Shown piece by piece: positions 6,356 through 16,200 of a stretch of 38,098 nucleotides of DNA. The translations under genes were made by a program, and so were the position numbers. Source of the stretch: DATHVR01 sp035461175 (GTDB lineage: Bacteria > Actinomycetota > Acidimicrobiia > Spongiisociales > ZC4RG35); assembly GCA_035461175.1 (NCBI GenBank), contig DATHVR010000057.1, forward strand, positions 1 through 38,098, given 5' to 3'. Below the pieces are notes generated by a model, which was not told where the DNA came from, did no database searches, and was given only the letters and a program-made list of their open reading frames with translations. The stretch's first letter is position 1, and every line of letters begins with the position of its first letter.

Positions 6356-7747
6356 ATGAAGATCGAGCCAATCCGTACCCCCGGCCTGGGTGACTCCACC
6401 TACCTTCTGACGCATGCCGGTCAGGGGGTGGTGATCGATCCCCAGCGTGACATCGCCCGATTCCTCGACCGCCTCGAAGAGGAAGCGGACGTGGCGGTCC
6501 GCTGGGTCCTCGAAACCCACCTCCACAACGACTACGTCTCCGGCGCCCGTGAACTGGCCCGGGTCACCGGCGCAGAGCTGGTGCTGCCCGCCGCCGCGGC
6601 CGCCGCCTACTCCCACGTACCCGCCTTCCACATGGAGGAGTTCGGCGACGAAGGGTTGGTGGTCCGTCCCATCCATACCCCCGGACACACCCCCGAGCAC
6701 ACCTCGTACCTGGTCCTCATCGACGGGGAGCCCACCGCCCTCTTCTCGGGTGGATCGCTCCTGGTCGGTTCCGCCGGACGTCCCGACCTGCTCGGGATGG
6801 AACGGGCCGACTCGCTGGCCCGCCTCCAGTACCGTTCGGTCCGGCGGTTGGCAGAGCTCGACGACGAGGTCGGCCTCTACCCCACCCATGGCGAGGGGTC
6901 CTTCTGCACCGCCAGCGGAGCTGCCACCCACACATCGACCATCGCAGCCGAGCGGGCCTCGAACCCGGTGCTGGTCTACTCCGACGAGGATTCCTTCGTC
7001 GCCGGGCAACTGGAGGGGCTCCAGCCTTACCCCACCTATTACGCCCGAATGGGTCCCACCAACCTCAACGGCCCCACCCCGCTCCCGTCCGAGCCGGTCC
7101 CGGTGATCGACGCCGACCGCCTGGTCGAGCTGGGCAACGCGGTGACGATCGTCGATGCCCGCGAGAAGGGGCGTTTCGCCGCAGGTCACATCCCGGGCTC
7201 GCTGGGAGTGGAGTTGCGTGACGACTTCGGCACCTGGGTTGGCTGGCTGGCGGATTACGACACCCCGATGGTCGTCATCCTCGATACGAACCAGGACAGC
7301 GAGGAGGCCCTGGTCCAGCTCTATCGGATCGGACTCGACCGGGTGGCGGGTATCAAGCTGGGCCTGGAGGATTGGGACACCGTCACTCAGCCACTGGCGG
7401 GGTTCGGCACCACCCGTCTGGACGAGTTCGTCGAGGCGGCGGCGAACGGGGCCCAGATCCTCGACGTCCGCTCCCCCGGCGAGTGGGAGGAGTCCCATAT
7501 CGAGGGAAGCATCCACTGCTACGTTCCGGAACTGGCGGCATCGACCCCAGACCTCGACCCTGACCGACCGGTGTGGATTGGATGCGGAAGCGGCTACCGC
7601 GCCGCCATCGCCGCCGGGTACCTCACCGACGCCGGCTTCGAACCGGTGGTTCTCCTGGACACCGGTATCCCCGATGCCTATCAGCGCCTCGAGGCCGCCG
7701 GGGCCGGGACCGGCGTGGACCAGCGGTCCCTCGCCGCCGTGAGGTGA
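6356..7747 (+). CDS. Persulfide dioxygenase fused to two rhodanese domains
   Basis: Persulfide dioxygenases (ETHE1/Blh type) oxidise glutathione or low-molecular-weight persulfide to sulfite with an iron centre. Of 463 residues, about 1-230 form the metallo-beta-lactamase fold with THLHND (H55, H57, D59), GHTPEH (H111, H115) and PTHGEGSFC. Two rhodanese domains follow. The first (about 245-345) has no cysteine at its catalytic loop (LDTNQDSEEA) and is probably structural. The second (about 355-450) has C410 in GCGSGYRA and should be active. Such fusions convert persulfide to thiosulfate. The RBS is GAGGAG before the ATG, and the stop overlaps the SulP start (GTGA). The product is cytoplasmic. 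Confidence 0.93.
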   Translation: MKIEPIRTPGLGDSTYLLTHAGQGVVIDPQRDIARFLDRLEEEADVAVRWVLETHLHNDYVSGARELARVTGAELVLPAAAAAAYSHVPAFHMEEFGDEGLVVRPIHTPGHTPEHTSYLVLIDGEPTALFSGGSLLVGSAGRPDLLGMERADSLARLQYRSVRRLAELDDEVGLYPTHGEGSFCTASGAATHTSTIAAERASNPVLVYSDEDSFVAGQLEGLQPYPTYYARMGPTNLNGPTPLPSEPVPVIDADRLVELGNAVTIVDAREKGRFAAGHIPGSLGVELRDDFGTWVGWLADYDTPMVVILDTNQDSEEALVQLYRIGLDRVAGIKLGLEDWDTVTQPLAGFGTTRLDEFVEAAANGAQILDVRSPGEWEESHIEGSIHCYVPELAASTPDLDPDRPVWIGCGSGYRAAIAAGYLTDAGFEPVVLLDTGIPDAYQRLEAAGAGTGVDQRSLAAVR

Positions 7748-9477
7748 GACTCCGCCGCCTCCTTCCCCGGGTACCCCTCACGGCCGTCGTGCGGGGCTAC
7801 TCGGCGGAGACCGGCCGGTCCGACCTGGTCGCCGGGCTGACGGTGGCGGTGATGCTGGTTCCCCAGGCCATGGCCTACGCCGCCCTGGCGGGCATGCCCC
7901 CGGAGACCGGTCTCTACGCCTCGCTGTTGCCGGTGATCGTCTACGCCCTCCTCGGCACCTCAGGACAGCTCGCCGTGGGACCGGTGGCCATCGTCGCCCT
8001 TCTCACCGCCACCACCATCGCCCCCCTGGCGGCGGGCGACCCGATCCGCTACGTCCAGATGGCGTCACTCCTGGCCCTGCTGGTGGGAGCGATGATGGTG
8101 CTGCTCGGCCTCTTCCAGGTGGGCCGGATCGTCAGCTTTCTGTCCCACTCCGTCATCAGCGGCTTCACCTCCGCCGCCGCGATCGTCATCGCCCTCAGCC
8201 AGCTCCCCGCCCTGCTCGGCGTCGAAAAGGTGGGCGACGGGTCGTTCGTTGGCACGATCAGCCACCTCGGCGACTACCTCGCCGGGGTCCATCCCTTGAC
8301 GGCGATCTTGGGCCTGGCCGGGATCGGGCTGCTCCTGACGGCGCGTCGGATCCCCCGGATTCCCGGACCTCTGCTGCTCCTGGTGCTGGCCACGGCGGCG
8401 GTGGCCCTGTTCGACCTCGCCGGCCATGGTGTCGAGATCCTGGGGCGGGTGCCGGCCGGACTCCCCGGACTCACCTTCCCCGCCCTCGACGGGGCCGCCG
8501 TGGTGGACCTTCTTCCCGGCGCCCTCACCATCGCCCTGCTGTCCTACGCCGAGGGGATCAGCGTCGCCAAGGCGATCGCCTCCCGTACCAAGCAGCGGGT
8601 CGACCCGAATCAGGAGCTGGTGGCGGTCGGGGCGGCCAATCTGGCCGCCGGGGTGGTGGGCGCCTTCCCCGTGGCGGGAGGATTCTCCCGCTCGGCCGTC
8701 AATCACCAGGCGGGAGCACGCACGCCGGTCGCCTCACTCGTGACGGTGGCCGGGATCGCTCTCGCCCTCCTGGTGGCAACGCCCCTCCTGGCCTACGTAC
8801 CCGACGCCGTACTGGCGGCCGTGGTCGTCACCGCCGTTTTCGGCCTCGTCGACGTCCGCGGGGCCCTCGAGGTGGCCCGATTCCGTCGGCTCGACGGCGC
8901 CGTCCTCGGCGTCACCTTCCTCGTCACCCTGCTCGTCAACGTCGAATTGGGGCTGGCGGTAGGTGTCGGTGCCTCGATCCTGGTGTTCCTTGGCCGTACG
9001 TCCCGTCCCCGGCTGGTCGAACTGGGTAGAGAGCGGGCGACCGGCCTGTTTCGGGATCGCCTGCGCCGCGACGTCGAGACCGATCCCAGGGCGCTGTTGC
9101 TCCGGATCGATGGACCTCTCTACTTCGCCAGTGCCGCCAACCTGGTGGAGCGGATAACCGACCGGCTGGGAGATGAGCCGGGGATCGAACTGCTGGTGGT
9201 GGACGCCGCCGCCGTCAACGACCTGGACGCCGACGCCGAACATGCCCTCTCCCGGCTGGCCGACGACGCCCGGGGCGCCTCGGTACGGCTGGTCCTCACC
9301 TCGGTGCGGGCACCGGTGAGGCAGCTGCTGAGCAGGTCGGGGCTCTACGAACGGCTGGGCCCGCTGGGGATCATGGATGACGTGACCTCGGCGGTCCACG
9401 CCTGGGATCCCACCTCCCCCCTGGTCTCCTTCTCCGAAGAGGTGGCAGCTCGCTCCGGGGCAATGACCGGCGCCTAG
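7744..9477 (+). CDS. SulP family anion permease with STAS domain
   Basis: SulP proteins carry sulfate, bicarbonate or other anions across the inner membrane. The 577 residues contain the SulP entry motif VAVMLVPQAMAYAALAGMPPETGLYAS, quoted here in part as VPQAMAYAALAG, about a dozen membrane segments, and a C-terminal STAS domain (about 440-550, LLLRIDGPLYFASAANL). The GTG at 7744 overlaps the persulfide dioxygenase stop and gives a normal N-terminus; longer readings in this frame run through the upstream gene. Coupling to sulfide oxidation genes suggests sulfate, sulfite or thiosulfate as the anion, but substrate cannot be read from sequence. Its stop shares CTAG with the convergent ECF sigma gene. 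Confidence 0.9.
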   Translation: MRLRRLLPRVPLTAVVRGYSAETGRSDLVAGLTVAVMLVPQAMAYAALAGMPPETGLYASLLPVIVYALLGTSGQLAVGPVAIVALLTATTIAPLAAGDPIRYVQMASLLALLVGAMMVLLGLFQVGRIVSFLSHSVISGFTSAAAIVIALSQLPALLGVEKVGDGSFVGTISHLGDYLAGVHPLTAILGLAGIGLLLTARRIPRIPGPLLLLVLATAAVALFDLAGHGVEILGRVPAGLPGLTFPALDGAAVVDLLPGALTIALLSYAEGISVAKAIASRTKQRVDPNQELVAVGAANLAAGVVGAFPVAGGFSRSAVNHQAGARTPVASLVTVAGIALALLVATPLLAYVPDAVLAAVVVTAVFGLVDVRGALEVARFRRLDGAVLGVTFLVTLLVNVELGLAVGVGASILVFLGRTSRPRLVELGRERATGLFRDRLRRDVETDPRALLLRIDGPLYFASAANLVERITDRLGDEPGIELLVVDAAAVNDLDADAEHALSRLADDARGASVRLVLTSVRAPVRQLLSRSGLYERLGPLGIMDDVTSAVHAWDPTSPLVSFSEEVAARSGAMTGA

Positions 9478-9998
9478 GGGGCCGCCGCTCCCGGACGCTC
9501 GGGCACATCTACCAGCGCCCGCAGCGCCCGCCGGGCCCGGTAGAGCAGCGACTTGACGGCCGGGACCGTGGTGTCGAGCGCGGATGCCACTTGCTCCAGG
9601 CTCATCTCCCGTCCCTCCTTGAGGATCAGGACCACCCGGTAGGCCTCGGGCAGTTGCTCGAGGGCCCGCAACAGCTCCGAGCGGGTCTCCAGCTCCAGGG
9701 CCAGCTCTTCGGGATCGGCCCCACCGGTGTCCACCACGCCGGGGCCTGCCACCTGCTCGAGCAGATCGTCGAGCGATGACGGCTGTTTGCGGCGCCGCAG
9801 CATCCGGCATTCGTTGGTGGTGATGGCGTGGAGCCAGGTGCGCATCGTCGATTCGGCCCGGAAACCATCGATCTTCTCGGCTGCCTTCAACAGCGCATTC
9901 TGGGCCACGTCCTCGGCGTCCTCGCGATGCCGGCACAGGCTGCGGGCGAGACGCTCCAGGTCGTCGCGATAAGCCCAGACTTGATCGTGCGGTTGCAT
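9474..9998 (-). CDS. ECF-type RNA polymerase sigma factor
   Basis: This is a 174-residue extracytoplasmic-function sigma factor. Region 2 covers about 5-75 (RDDLERLARSLCRHREDAEDVAQNAL, seen here in part as HREDAEDVAQNAL, then FRAESTMRTWLHAIT). Region 4 covers about 110-165 (LEQLPEAYRVVLILKE and MSLEQVASALDTTVPAVKS). An acidic linker joins them. No anti-sigma factor gene is adjacent, so its control is unknown. The ATG at 9998 was preferred over an in-frame codon at 10064: it has GAGGG nearby, and TACCGT eight bases farther out could make it nearly leaderless. It converges on the SulP gene with overlapping stops and diverges from the GntR gene. Confidence 0.88.
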   Translation of the reverse strand: MQPHDQVWAYRDDLERLARSLCRHREDAEDVAQNALLKAAEKIDGFRAESTMRTWLHAITTNECRMLRRRKQPSSLDDLLEQVAGPGVVDTGGADPEELALELETRSELLRALEQLPEAYRVVLILKEGREMSLEQVASALDTTVPAVKSLLYRARRALRALVDVPERPGAAAP

Positions 9999-10097
9999 CG
10001 CCCTCGACGGTACCGGCCCCGGTCCTCTAGCCACACTGCTCCCGATCCCGTCTCCCGGCACCAAATCGGTCCGTCACGGGACCCGGCCACCCGCCGA

Positions 10098-10103
10098 TAG
10101 GAT
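10098..10103 (+). promoter_or_regulatory. -10 element for a leaderless GntR transcript
   Basis: TAGGAT lies exactly six bases before the GTG at 10110, the spacing expected if transcription begins at the start codon. There is no Shine-Dalgarno upstream of that GTG. No strong -35 is seen. Confidence 0.5.
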
Positions 10104-10109
10104 CGTCGG

Positions 10110-10850
10110 GTGGACCGCACCGACTCCAGCCCCCTGTGGACCCGCATTCTCGAGGACCTGGAGCGGCGCCTTGCCTCCGGTGAGTTCGACCCGTCCTTTC
10201 CCACCGATCGGGAACTGGTAGACGAATACGGCGTCAGCCGGCACACGGTGCGAGAGGCGGTACGACGGCTGCAAGAACAGGGACTCATCGAGCGCACCCC
10301 GGGCCGGGGCTCGCGGCGGGTAGGAGAGACCTGGGAGCAGCCGCTGGGCACGATCTACAGCCTCTACCAGTCGGTCGAATCACGTGGCCTCATGCAGAGT
10401 TCGAGAGTGATGACCCGGGCGGCAACCACCGATCCGGCTGCCGGTGCCATCCTCGGCACCGACGGGCCCCTCTTCTATCTGGAGCGGGTGCGCCGGGCCG
10501 ACTCCACCCCCATCGCCTACGACCGGGCCTGGATCCCCCTCGAATTTGCCCGGCCCCTGCTCGACGTCGACTTCAGCCACACCTCGCTGTATCGGGAACT
10601 GGCCGAACGCTGCGGGATCGTCCCCGAAGCGGGACAGGAGACGATCCGCCCCCTGCTTCTCGACGACGAGGTGGCCCGGCATCTCGGCCGCCGCCCGGGC
10701 GAGGCCGCCTTCGAGGTGGACCGCAGGACCACGAGCGGGGGAAGGCCCCTGGAGTGGCGGCTGACGATCCTGGCGGGAGAGGGGATGCGGCTACGGGTGG
10801 AGTGGAAGCATCCGTGGGAGGCACCGGGAGCGGAGATCGTCCAGGCCTGA
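10110..10850 (+). CDS. GntR-family regulator with UTRA ligand domain (HutC subfamily)
   Basis: The 246-residue protein has an N-terminal winged helix (about 8-72: RILEDLERRLASGEF, then YGVSRHTVREAVRRLQEQGLI, seen here as SRHTVREAVRRLQEQGLI). A UTRA domain covers about 95-235 (YLERVRRADSTPIAYDRAWIP). HutC-type regulators bind small metabolites in the UTRA pocket and usually repress neighbouring catabolic or transport genes. The most obvious target is the DASS transporter converging from the other side, or the divergent ECF sigma gene. The start at GTG 10110 is supported by the leaderless-type -10. The effector cannot be inferred. Confidence 0.9.
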   Translation: MDRTDSSPLWTRILEDLERRLASGEFDPSFPTDRELVDEYGVSRHTVREAVRRLQEQGLIERTPGRGSRRVGETWEQPLGTIYSLYQSVESRGLMQSSRVMTRAATTDPAAGAILGTDGPLFYLERVRRADSTPIAYDRAWIPLEFARPLLDVDFSHTSLYRELAERCGIVPEAGQETIRPLLLDDEVARHLGRRPGEAAFEVDRRTTSGGRPLEWRLTILAGEGMRLRVEWKHPWEAPGAEIVQA

Positions 10851-10856
10851 GCCCGC

Positions 10857-12527
10857 TCAGATCAGCCCGAAGACCTCCCAGAGACGGGAAACCACCAGCA
10901 CCAGCAGTGCCACACCCACCAGGTCGAGCACCGCCCCCAGCCGGAAAACGCGTCCGGCGGTGTAGAGACCGGTGGAGTAGGCGATCATCGTGGGCGGGGT
11001 CCCGATCACGAGGGCGAAGTCGACCGAGGTGGCGATCGCTACCACCACGACCAGCATGGTGGGCTCGAGCCCCAGCACGGCCGCCAGCGGTATCGCCAGG
11101 GGGATGGAAATGGCGGCCGAGGCGGTGTTGGAGGCGACTGTGGTGAGGAGGAGCCCGATCAGAGCCACTGCCCCCACGGCAACGATGCCGGGCAGGCTGG
11201 CCAGATTTGCCAACCGGGTCGCCACATAGTCCGAAGTCCCCGTGTCGACCAGGTACAACCCCAGGGTGAGACCGCCCCCGAAGGTGAGCAGCGAAGCCCA
11301 CGAGATCCGGCCCAGGTCCTCGGCCCGGAGCCTCCGCAGCACGAACAACGCCACCGCGCCCCCCAGGGCGACGATCCCGGCGTGGACACCGTGGTAAGTC
11401 TCGGTGAGCCATGCCAGCATCACCAGCCCGAAGACGGCCAGGACCGTGATCTGGTCCCGGGTCGGTCTCCCCAGTCGGGCCCGCTCGGCCACCGCCACCC
11501 GGCGCGCCTCACCCAGCTGGGTCGGATCGAGCGTCACCCCGCTCCGCCACCACAGGTAGAAGCCCATGATCGGCAGGAACAGCACCACCATCGGAACCCC
11601 GAAAGCGAACCACTCGGCAAAGGCGATCGATCGGCCCCCGAAGGTGCCGAGAAACTCGATGGCGAGCTGGTTGGCCGGGGTGCCGATCGCACTCCCGACC
11701 CCACCGATCGTGGCGGCATAGGCGATCCCCAGAACCAGCGCCCGCCTGAACCCGGCGTGGCGGAGCGGCTCCGAGATCGCCATGGCGATCGGAACTAGCA
11801 CCGCCGTGGCCGCAGTATTCGACATCCACATCGACAGAAAGGCGGCCAGGGCGAGCATGGTCGCGAACAAGGCCACCGCACTGCGGCCGGCCCGCGCCGT
11901 CACCTGGACCGACACGTAATGATCGAGACCCGAGCGGTGCATGGCCTCGGCCATCAGGAACCCGGCGAAGAAGAGGACGATGATCGGGTTGAAGAAGGGG
12001 GCGGTGGCGTCGGCAGCGCCGGCCAGGCCCGCCACCACCAGCACCACCGGAATCGCCAGCGAGGTGACGAAGAGGGGAAGCGCCTCGCTCACCCACATCA
12101 CCACCACGAAAGCCAGCAGGGCCGCCACGATGGGAGCCCCGCGGGTGGGACGGCGTGATGCCACCAAAGCGCCCGCCTCCTCGTCCCACTCCACCGTGGG
12201 GACGAGCTCTCTCCTGCCGTCCCCCAGGACCAGCCCCACCTCGACATCCTGGAGAGCCGGCCGGAGGCGGGTTCCGGCCTCTTCGACCGTCACCAGCGTC
12301 CGGACGGATCCCTCCACCGGGACCCCCGTCGGGAAGACGACGCTGACCCGGAGGTCACCTCGCTCCCCGGCCACGGACGCCGCCTCCTCATCGCCGAGTT
12401 CGACGGGCGCATCCACGACCAACTCATTCCGGTACTCGACGGCCACCCGGCCCGGACCGGCTTCCCAGTCGGCCGGGGCAACCAGCCAGCCGGCCACGGC
12501 CAGGGCAGCTCCCAGCGCCCAGGCCAC
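10857..12527 (-). CDS. DASS/SLC13 family anion:sodium symporter
   Basis: DASS transporters carry di- and tricarboxylates or sulfate, usually with sodium. The 556-residue protein has both duplicated ion/substrate motifs: SNTAATA in the N-terminal half and SNTASAA in the C-terminal half, each next to a GTP-type loop (IGTPANQ, IGTPPTM). Unusually, about 110 residues (20-130) between the first helix and the rest are hydrophilic and beta-rich (VAVEYRNELVVDAPVEL), probably an outside domain. The GTG at 12527 is the first standard start. However, the frame stays open upstream for about 50 codons with a plausible basic tail (PSRRKQ), so the true N-terminus may lie in 12528-12700. It converges with the GntR gene. 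Confidence 0.85.
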   Translation of the reverse strand: MAWALGAALAVAGWLVAPADWEAGPGRVAVEYRNELVVDAPVELGDEEAASVAGERGDLRVSVVFPTGVPVEGSVRTLVTVEEAGTRLRPALQDVEVGLVLGDGRRELVPTVEWDEEAGALVASRRPTRGAPIVAALLAFVVVMWVSEALPLFVTSLAIPVVLVVAGLAGAADATAPFFNPIIVLFFAGFLMAEAMHRSGLDHYVSVQVTARAGRSAVALFATMLALAAFLSMWMSNTAATAVLVPIAMAISEPLRHAGFRRALVLGIAYAATIGGVGSAIGTPANQLAIEFLGTFGGRSIAFAEWFAFGVPMVVLFLPIMGFYLWWRSGVTLDPTQLGEARRVAVAERARLGRPTRDQITVLAVFGLVMLAWLTETYHGVHAGIVALGGAVALFVLRRLRAEDLGRISWASLLTFGGGLTLGLYLVDTGTSDYVATRLANLASLPGIVAVGAVALIGLLLTTVASNTASAAISIPLAIPLAAVLGLEPTMLVVVVAIATSVDFALVIGTPPTMIAYSTGLYTAGRVFRLGAVLDLVGVALLVLVVSRLWEVFGLI

Positions 12528-12728
12528 CGCCTGCTTGCGACGCGATGGCGCCCCAACGTCGCCCCGAGCCGGGGCCCCCGACTCTTCGGCGAGGTCGGCC
12601 GGGCTCAGGGCTTCGTCCTTCGATGCGGCACGGCTCGTTCCTGCGACCCGATCAGGACGGGTTTTCCGCGCGTCGCCCGATCACCGCCCGCTGCGTGGGA
12701 TCGGTGATCGGGTCTCGCTGCAGCTCGT

Positions 12729-13124
12729 TCAGTGATCGTGCTCCTCGGCGTCGGCCTCGGCCTTGGTGCGATGGACCGTGCCGTCGGGGTGCTCGGGGGG
12801 CGAGTAGATCGAGTACAGCTTCAGGTCCTCGTCCCCGATGTTGACCACGTTGTGCCAGACGCCGGCGGGCACGATGAAGGCCCAGTCGTCTTCGATCTCG
12901 TGGCTCTCGTCCACCGCGTCTTCCGAGGTTCCGAAGTCGAGCCGGGCCTTGCCTTGCTCCAGCCGGAGGAACTGGTCGAGATGCCCGTGTGCCTCCCAGC
13001 CGACCTCTCCTCCCGGCGGTACCGACATGACGGTCAGCTGCGAATGCTCACCGGTGTGGATGACGGTACGGAAGTTGGTGTTGTCGACGGTGACTTTTTC
13101 GATGTCGTCTACCCATCCGAGCAT
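12729..13124 (-). CDS. Cupin domain protein
   Basis: This is a single beta-barrel cupin of 131 residues. The first motif has candidate metal ligands H46, H48 and Q51 (EAHGHLDQFLRLEQG), and the second motif has the final histidine in VPAGVWHNVVN. The tail is rich in charge and ends EEHDH. Related small cupins are isomerases, dioxygenases or storage-type proteins, and the substrate is not readable here. AAAGGAG precedes the ATG. It lies between the glutamate dehydrogenase and DASS transporter genes on the same strand, but gaps of 108 and about 200 bases argue for its own transcript. Confidence 0.85.
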   Translation of the reverse strand: MLGWVDDIEKVTVDNTNFRTVIHTGEHSQLTVMSVPPGGEVGWEAHGHLDQFLRLEQGKARLDFGTSEDAVDESHEIEDDWAFIVPAGVWHNVVNIGDEDLKLYSIYSPPEHPDGTVHRTKAEADAEEHDH

Positions 13125-13232
13125 GCGCTACTCCTTTGTCGCTCGTTTCGACCATAAGGAGGGGACAGAACCCAAACAGGGCCGTCCGGCACTATTCCGA
13201 CTTCGTCCTCGACGCTCGAGACGGCGATGCCA

Positions 13233-16200
13233 TCAGGGCCGCGCCAGGGCCTCCACCTGTCGCACCGCCACCATGAGCGGAGTGGGATCATCGATGCTCT
13301 CGGTCTCGAGGTGATGGGCCAACTCCACGACCCGCACGACCGACTCGGAGCGGCCGGCGAGAAACTGCTCCACCGCCGCGTCCGGCTCGAGTTCGTCGGC
13401 ACCGGTCAGTACCCGCTCTGCCAGGGTGCGCCGCAGGGCGAGGAGATCGTCTTCGATCGTCTCCAAGGCCCAACGGTGCCAGGGATCGGCCAGGCGCATG
13501 TCCGCCAGGACCCGCTCGAGACCGTCGAGGCCCGTCACCCGCCCGATCCGGTGGAAGACTCGGCCTACGTCGGCCGTCGACCGGCCCGACTCGGTTGCCA
13601 CGGCGGCCACGTCGGGGGCATGGAACATGTCCTGGGCCGCCACCACTCGCGCCGCCACCTCGGTGGGGACTCCGGCCCCCTCCAGCCGGTCGATACGGAC
13701 GTTCCGTTCGAGACGCCATTGGATCGAGCCCCACGAGGCGGACTCGGCCTCGATTCGTGCGAACTCGTCGGGAGTGGTCAGAGTCGGGGTCGCTCCGTCG
13801 CCATGGGTCAGGTACCAGCGGGTGAGGGTGAGCACCAAGCGGTCGTTGGCGGCCATCATCTCGTTCCAGACCTCATAGTCGACCCGGCCGAACAGGTCCT
13901 CGATGGCAGCCCGGCGGGCGGCGCCTCCCGATACCTCGCGTGCAGTTCGGTAGGCCCCGACGATGTCTTCCACTCCGGCTCCGCTGCGGGCGACCAGCCG
14001 CGAAACGAAGGTCGGCCCCTGTGTGTCGACCACGTCGTTGGCGACGAGGGTGGCGATGAGCTCACGCCGGAGCGGGTGATCCCACATCAGATGCTCGAAC
14101 CGGCGCGCCACTTCGCCCGGGAAGTAACGCGCCAGTTCGGTGGCGCCGTGGCGGTCGTCGGGCAGGTCGGTCACGAGGATGGCTTCGGCCAGACTCTGCT
14201 TGGCGTATGCGAGGAGCACGGCCAGTTCGGGACGGGTGAGGCCAACTCGATTGCGGGAGCGATCCGCCATCTCCTGGGTAGAGGGGAGCCACTCGATGCT
14301 GCGATCGAGGACGCCGGCCTCTTCGAGCTGAACCATCAATTGCTCGTAGGCGTCCATTCGGTGGGACGAAGTCTTCTCCTCGCGACCCAGCAACTGTGCC
14401 TGTTGCAGGTTGTCGTCGAGGATCGCCGCCACCACGTTCTCGGCCTCCCCGGCCAGGAGCGCGTCCCGTTCCCCCCGGTCGATCTCGCCCCGCTGCTCTG
14501 CCAGGCGGAGCAGGATCTTCAAATTCACCTCGCGGTCGGAACAAGTGACACCGGCCGAGTTGTCGATGAAGTCGGCGTTGACCTTGCCCCCCGCCCGGGC
14601 GTACTCGATGCGCCCGAGCTGGGTGAGGCCGAGATTTCCCCCCTCCACCACCACCCGCGCCCGCAGATCCGAACCGTTGACGCGGACGGCATCGTTGGTC
14701 CGATCGCCCACATGGGCATCGGATTCAGTGCTCGCCTTGATGTAGGTGCCGATCCCACCGTTCCAGATCAGATCCACCGGTGCCTGCAGGATGAGGCGGA
14801 TCAACTGGTCAGGAGTGACCGCAGCCTGATCGATGCCGAGCACGGCCCGGGCCGGCTCGCTCAGAGAGATCGATTTGGCGTTGCGGGGATATGCCCCGCC
14901 ACCCTCAGAAATCAGATCCGCGCTGTAGTCCTCCCAGCTCGAACGAGGAAGCTCGAAGAGGCGCTTTCTCTCGGCGTAGGAGATTGCAGGGTCGGGCTCG
15001 GGGTCCAAGAAGATGTGGCGGTGGTCGAAGGCAGCCACCAGCTTGATCCGGTCCGAACCGAGCATGCCGTTGCCGAAGACATCGCCCGACATGTCGCCGA
15101 TGCCCACCGCGGTGAACTCGTCCTGGTGGGGGTCGACTCCGTCCTCGAGGAAGTGCCGCTCCAGCGACTTCCAGGCTCCCCGGGCAGTGATCCCGAGGCC
15201 CTTGTGGTCGTATCCGGTGGCTCCACCCGAGGCGAACGCGTCATCGAGCCAGAAGTCGTTCTCGGCCGCGATCTCGTTGGCGAGGTCGGAGAAGCGAGCG
15301 GTTCCCTTGTCGGCCGCCACCACCAGGTAGGGATCGGGCCCGTCATGCGTCCTCACCCGGGGGGGCGGCACCGCCTCCCCGTCCACCAGATTGTCGGTCA
15401 CCGATAGGAGCCCCCGAATGAAGACGGCGTAGGCCGACCGAACGGCGTCGGGAACTCCCCGAGGATCCGATGGCGGGCGTCGAAGCACGAACCCGCCCTT
15501 GGCTCCAGTGGGGACGATCACGGCGTTCTTAGTGACCTGCGCCTTCATGAGGCCCAGGACCTCGGTCCGGTAATCCTCCCGGCGCTCGGACCAGCGGATC
15601 CCGCCCCGGGCTCGGGCTCCGGCCCGGAGATGGATCCCCTCGACTTCGTCTCCCAGCACGAACACCTCGACGTGGGGCCGGGGTGAGGGCATGTCGGGAA
15701 CCGCGGAGGAGTTCAGTTTGAACGTCAAGCAGCGCCGATCGGGCCGGAAGGCGTTGGTGCGCAAGGTGGCCTCGATCAGCCTCAGGAACCCGCGCAGAAT
15801 CCGATCCTCGTCGAGAGACGGAACCCGATCCAGCAACTCCACCAGATCCTGGCGGCGGGAGTCGTAACCGGATCCGTCCAGGTCGGGATCGAAGCGCAAC
15901 TCGAACAGCTCCACCAGCCGAGCAGTGATGTCAGGATGGGCAACCAGGGTGTCGTGCACGTAGCCCACGGTGAAGGTCGAGCTCACGCGCCGCCAGTAGG
16001 TCTCGTAAGCGCGGAGTATCCCCACCTGGTGGTGATCCAGGCCGGCGGTGAGGATGAGCCGGCTCAACGAGTCCGTCTCGGCCACGTTCTCCCAGATCGC
16101 CTCCAGCGCCTCGGTGACCCTCTTCCCTGCCTCCTCGACTCCGAGCTGGTGGCCACCAGCGTCGAGGACCCCGAAGTCGTGGATGAAGATCTCCTCGTCG

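Noticed and set aside
13227..15407. Open frame of 726 codons on the plus strand
   Set aside because: It is antisense to glutamate dehydrogenase, whose frame is full of family motifs; GC-rich third positions keep the other strand open.
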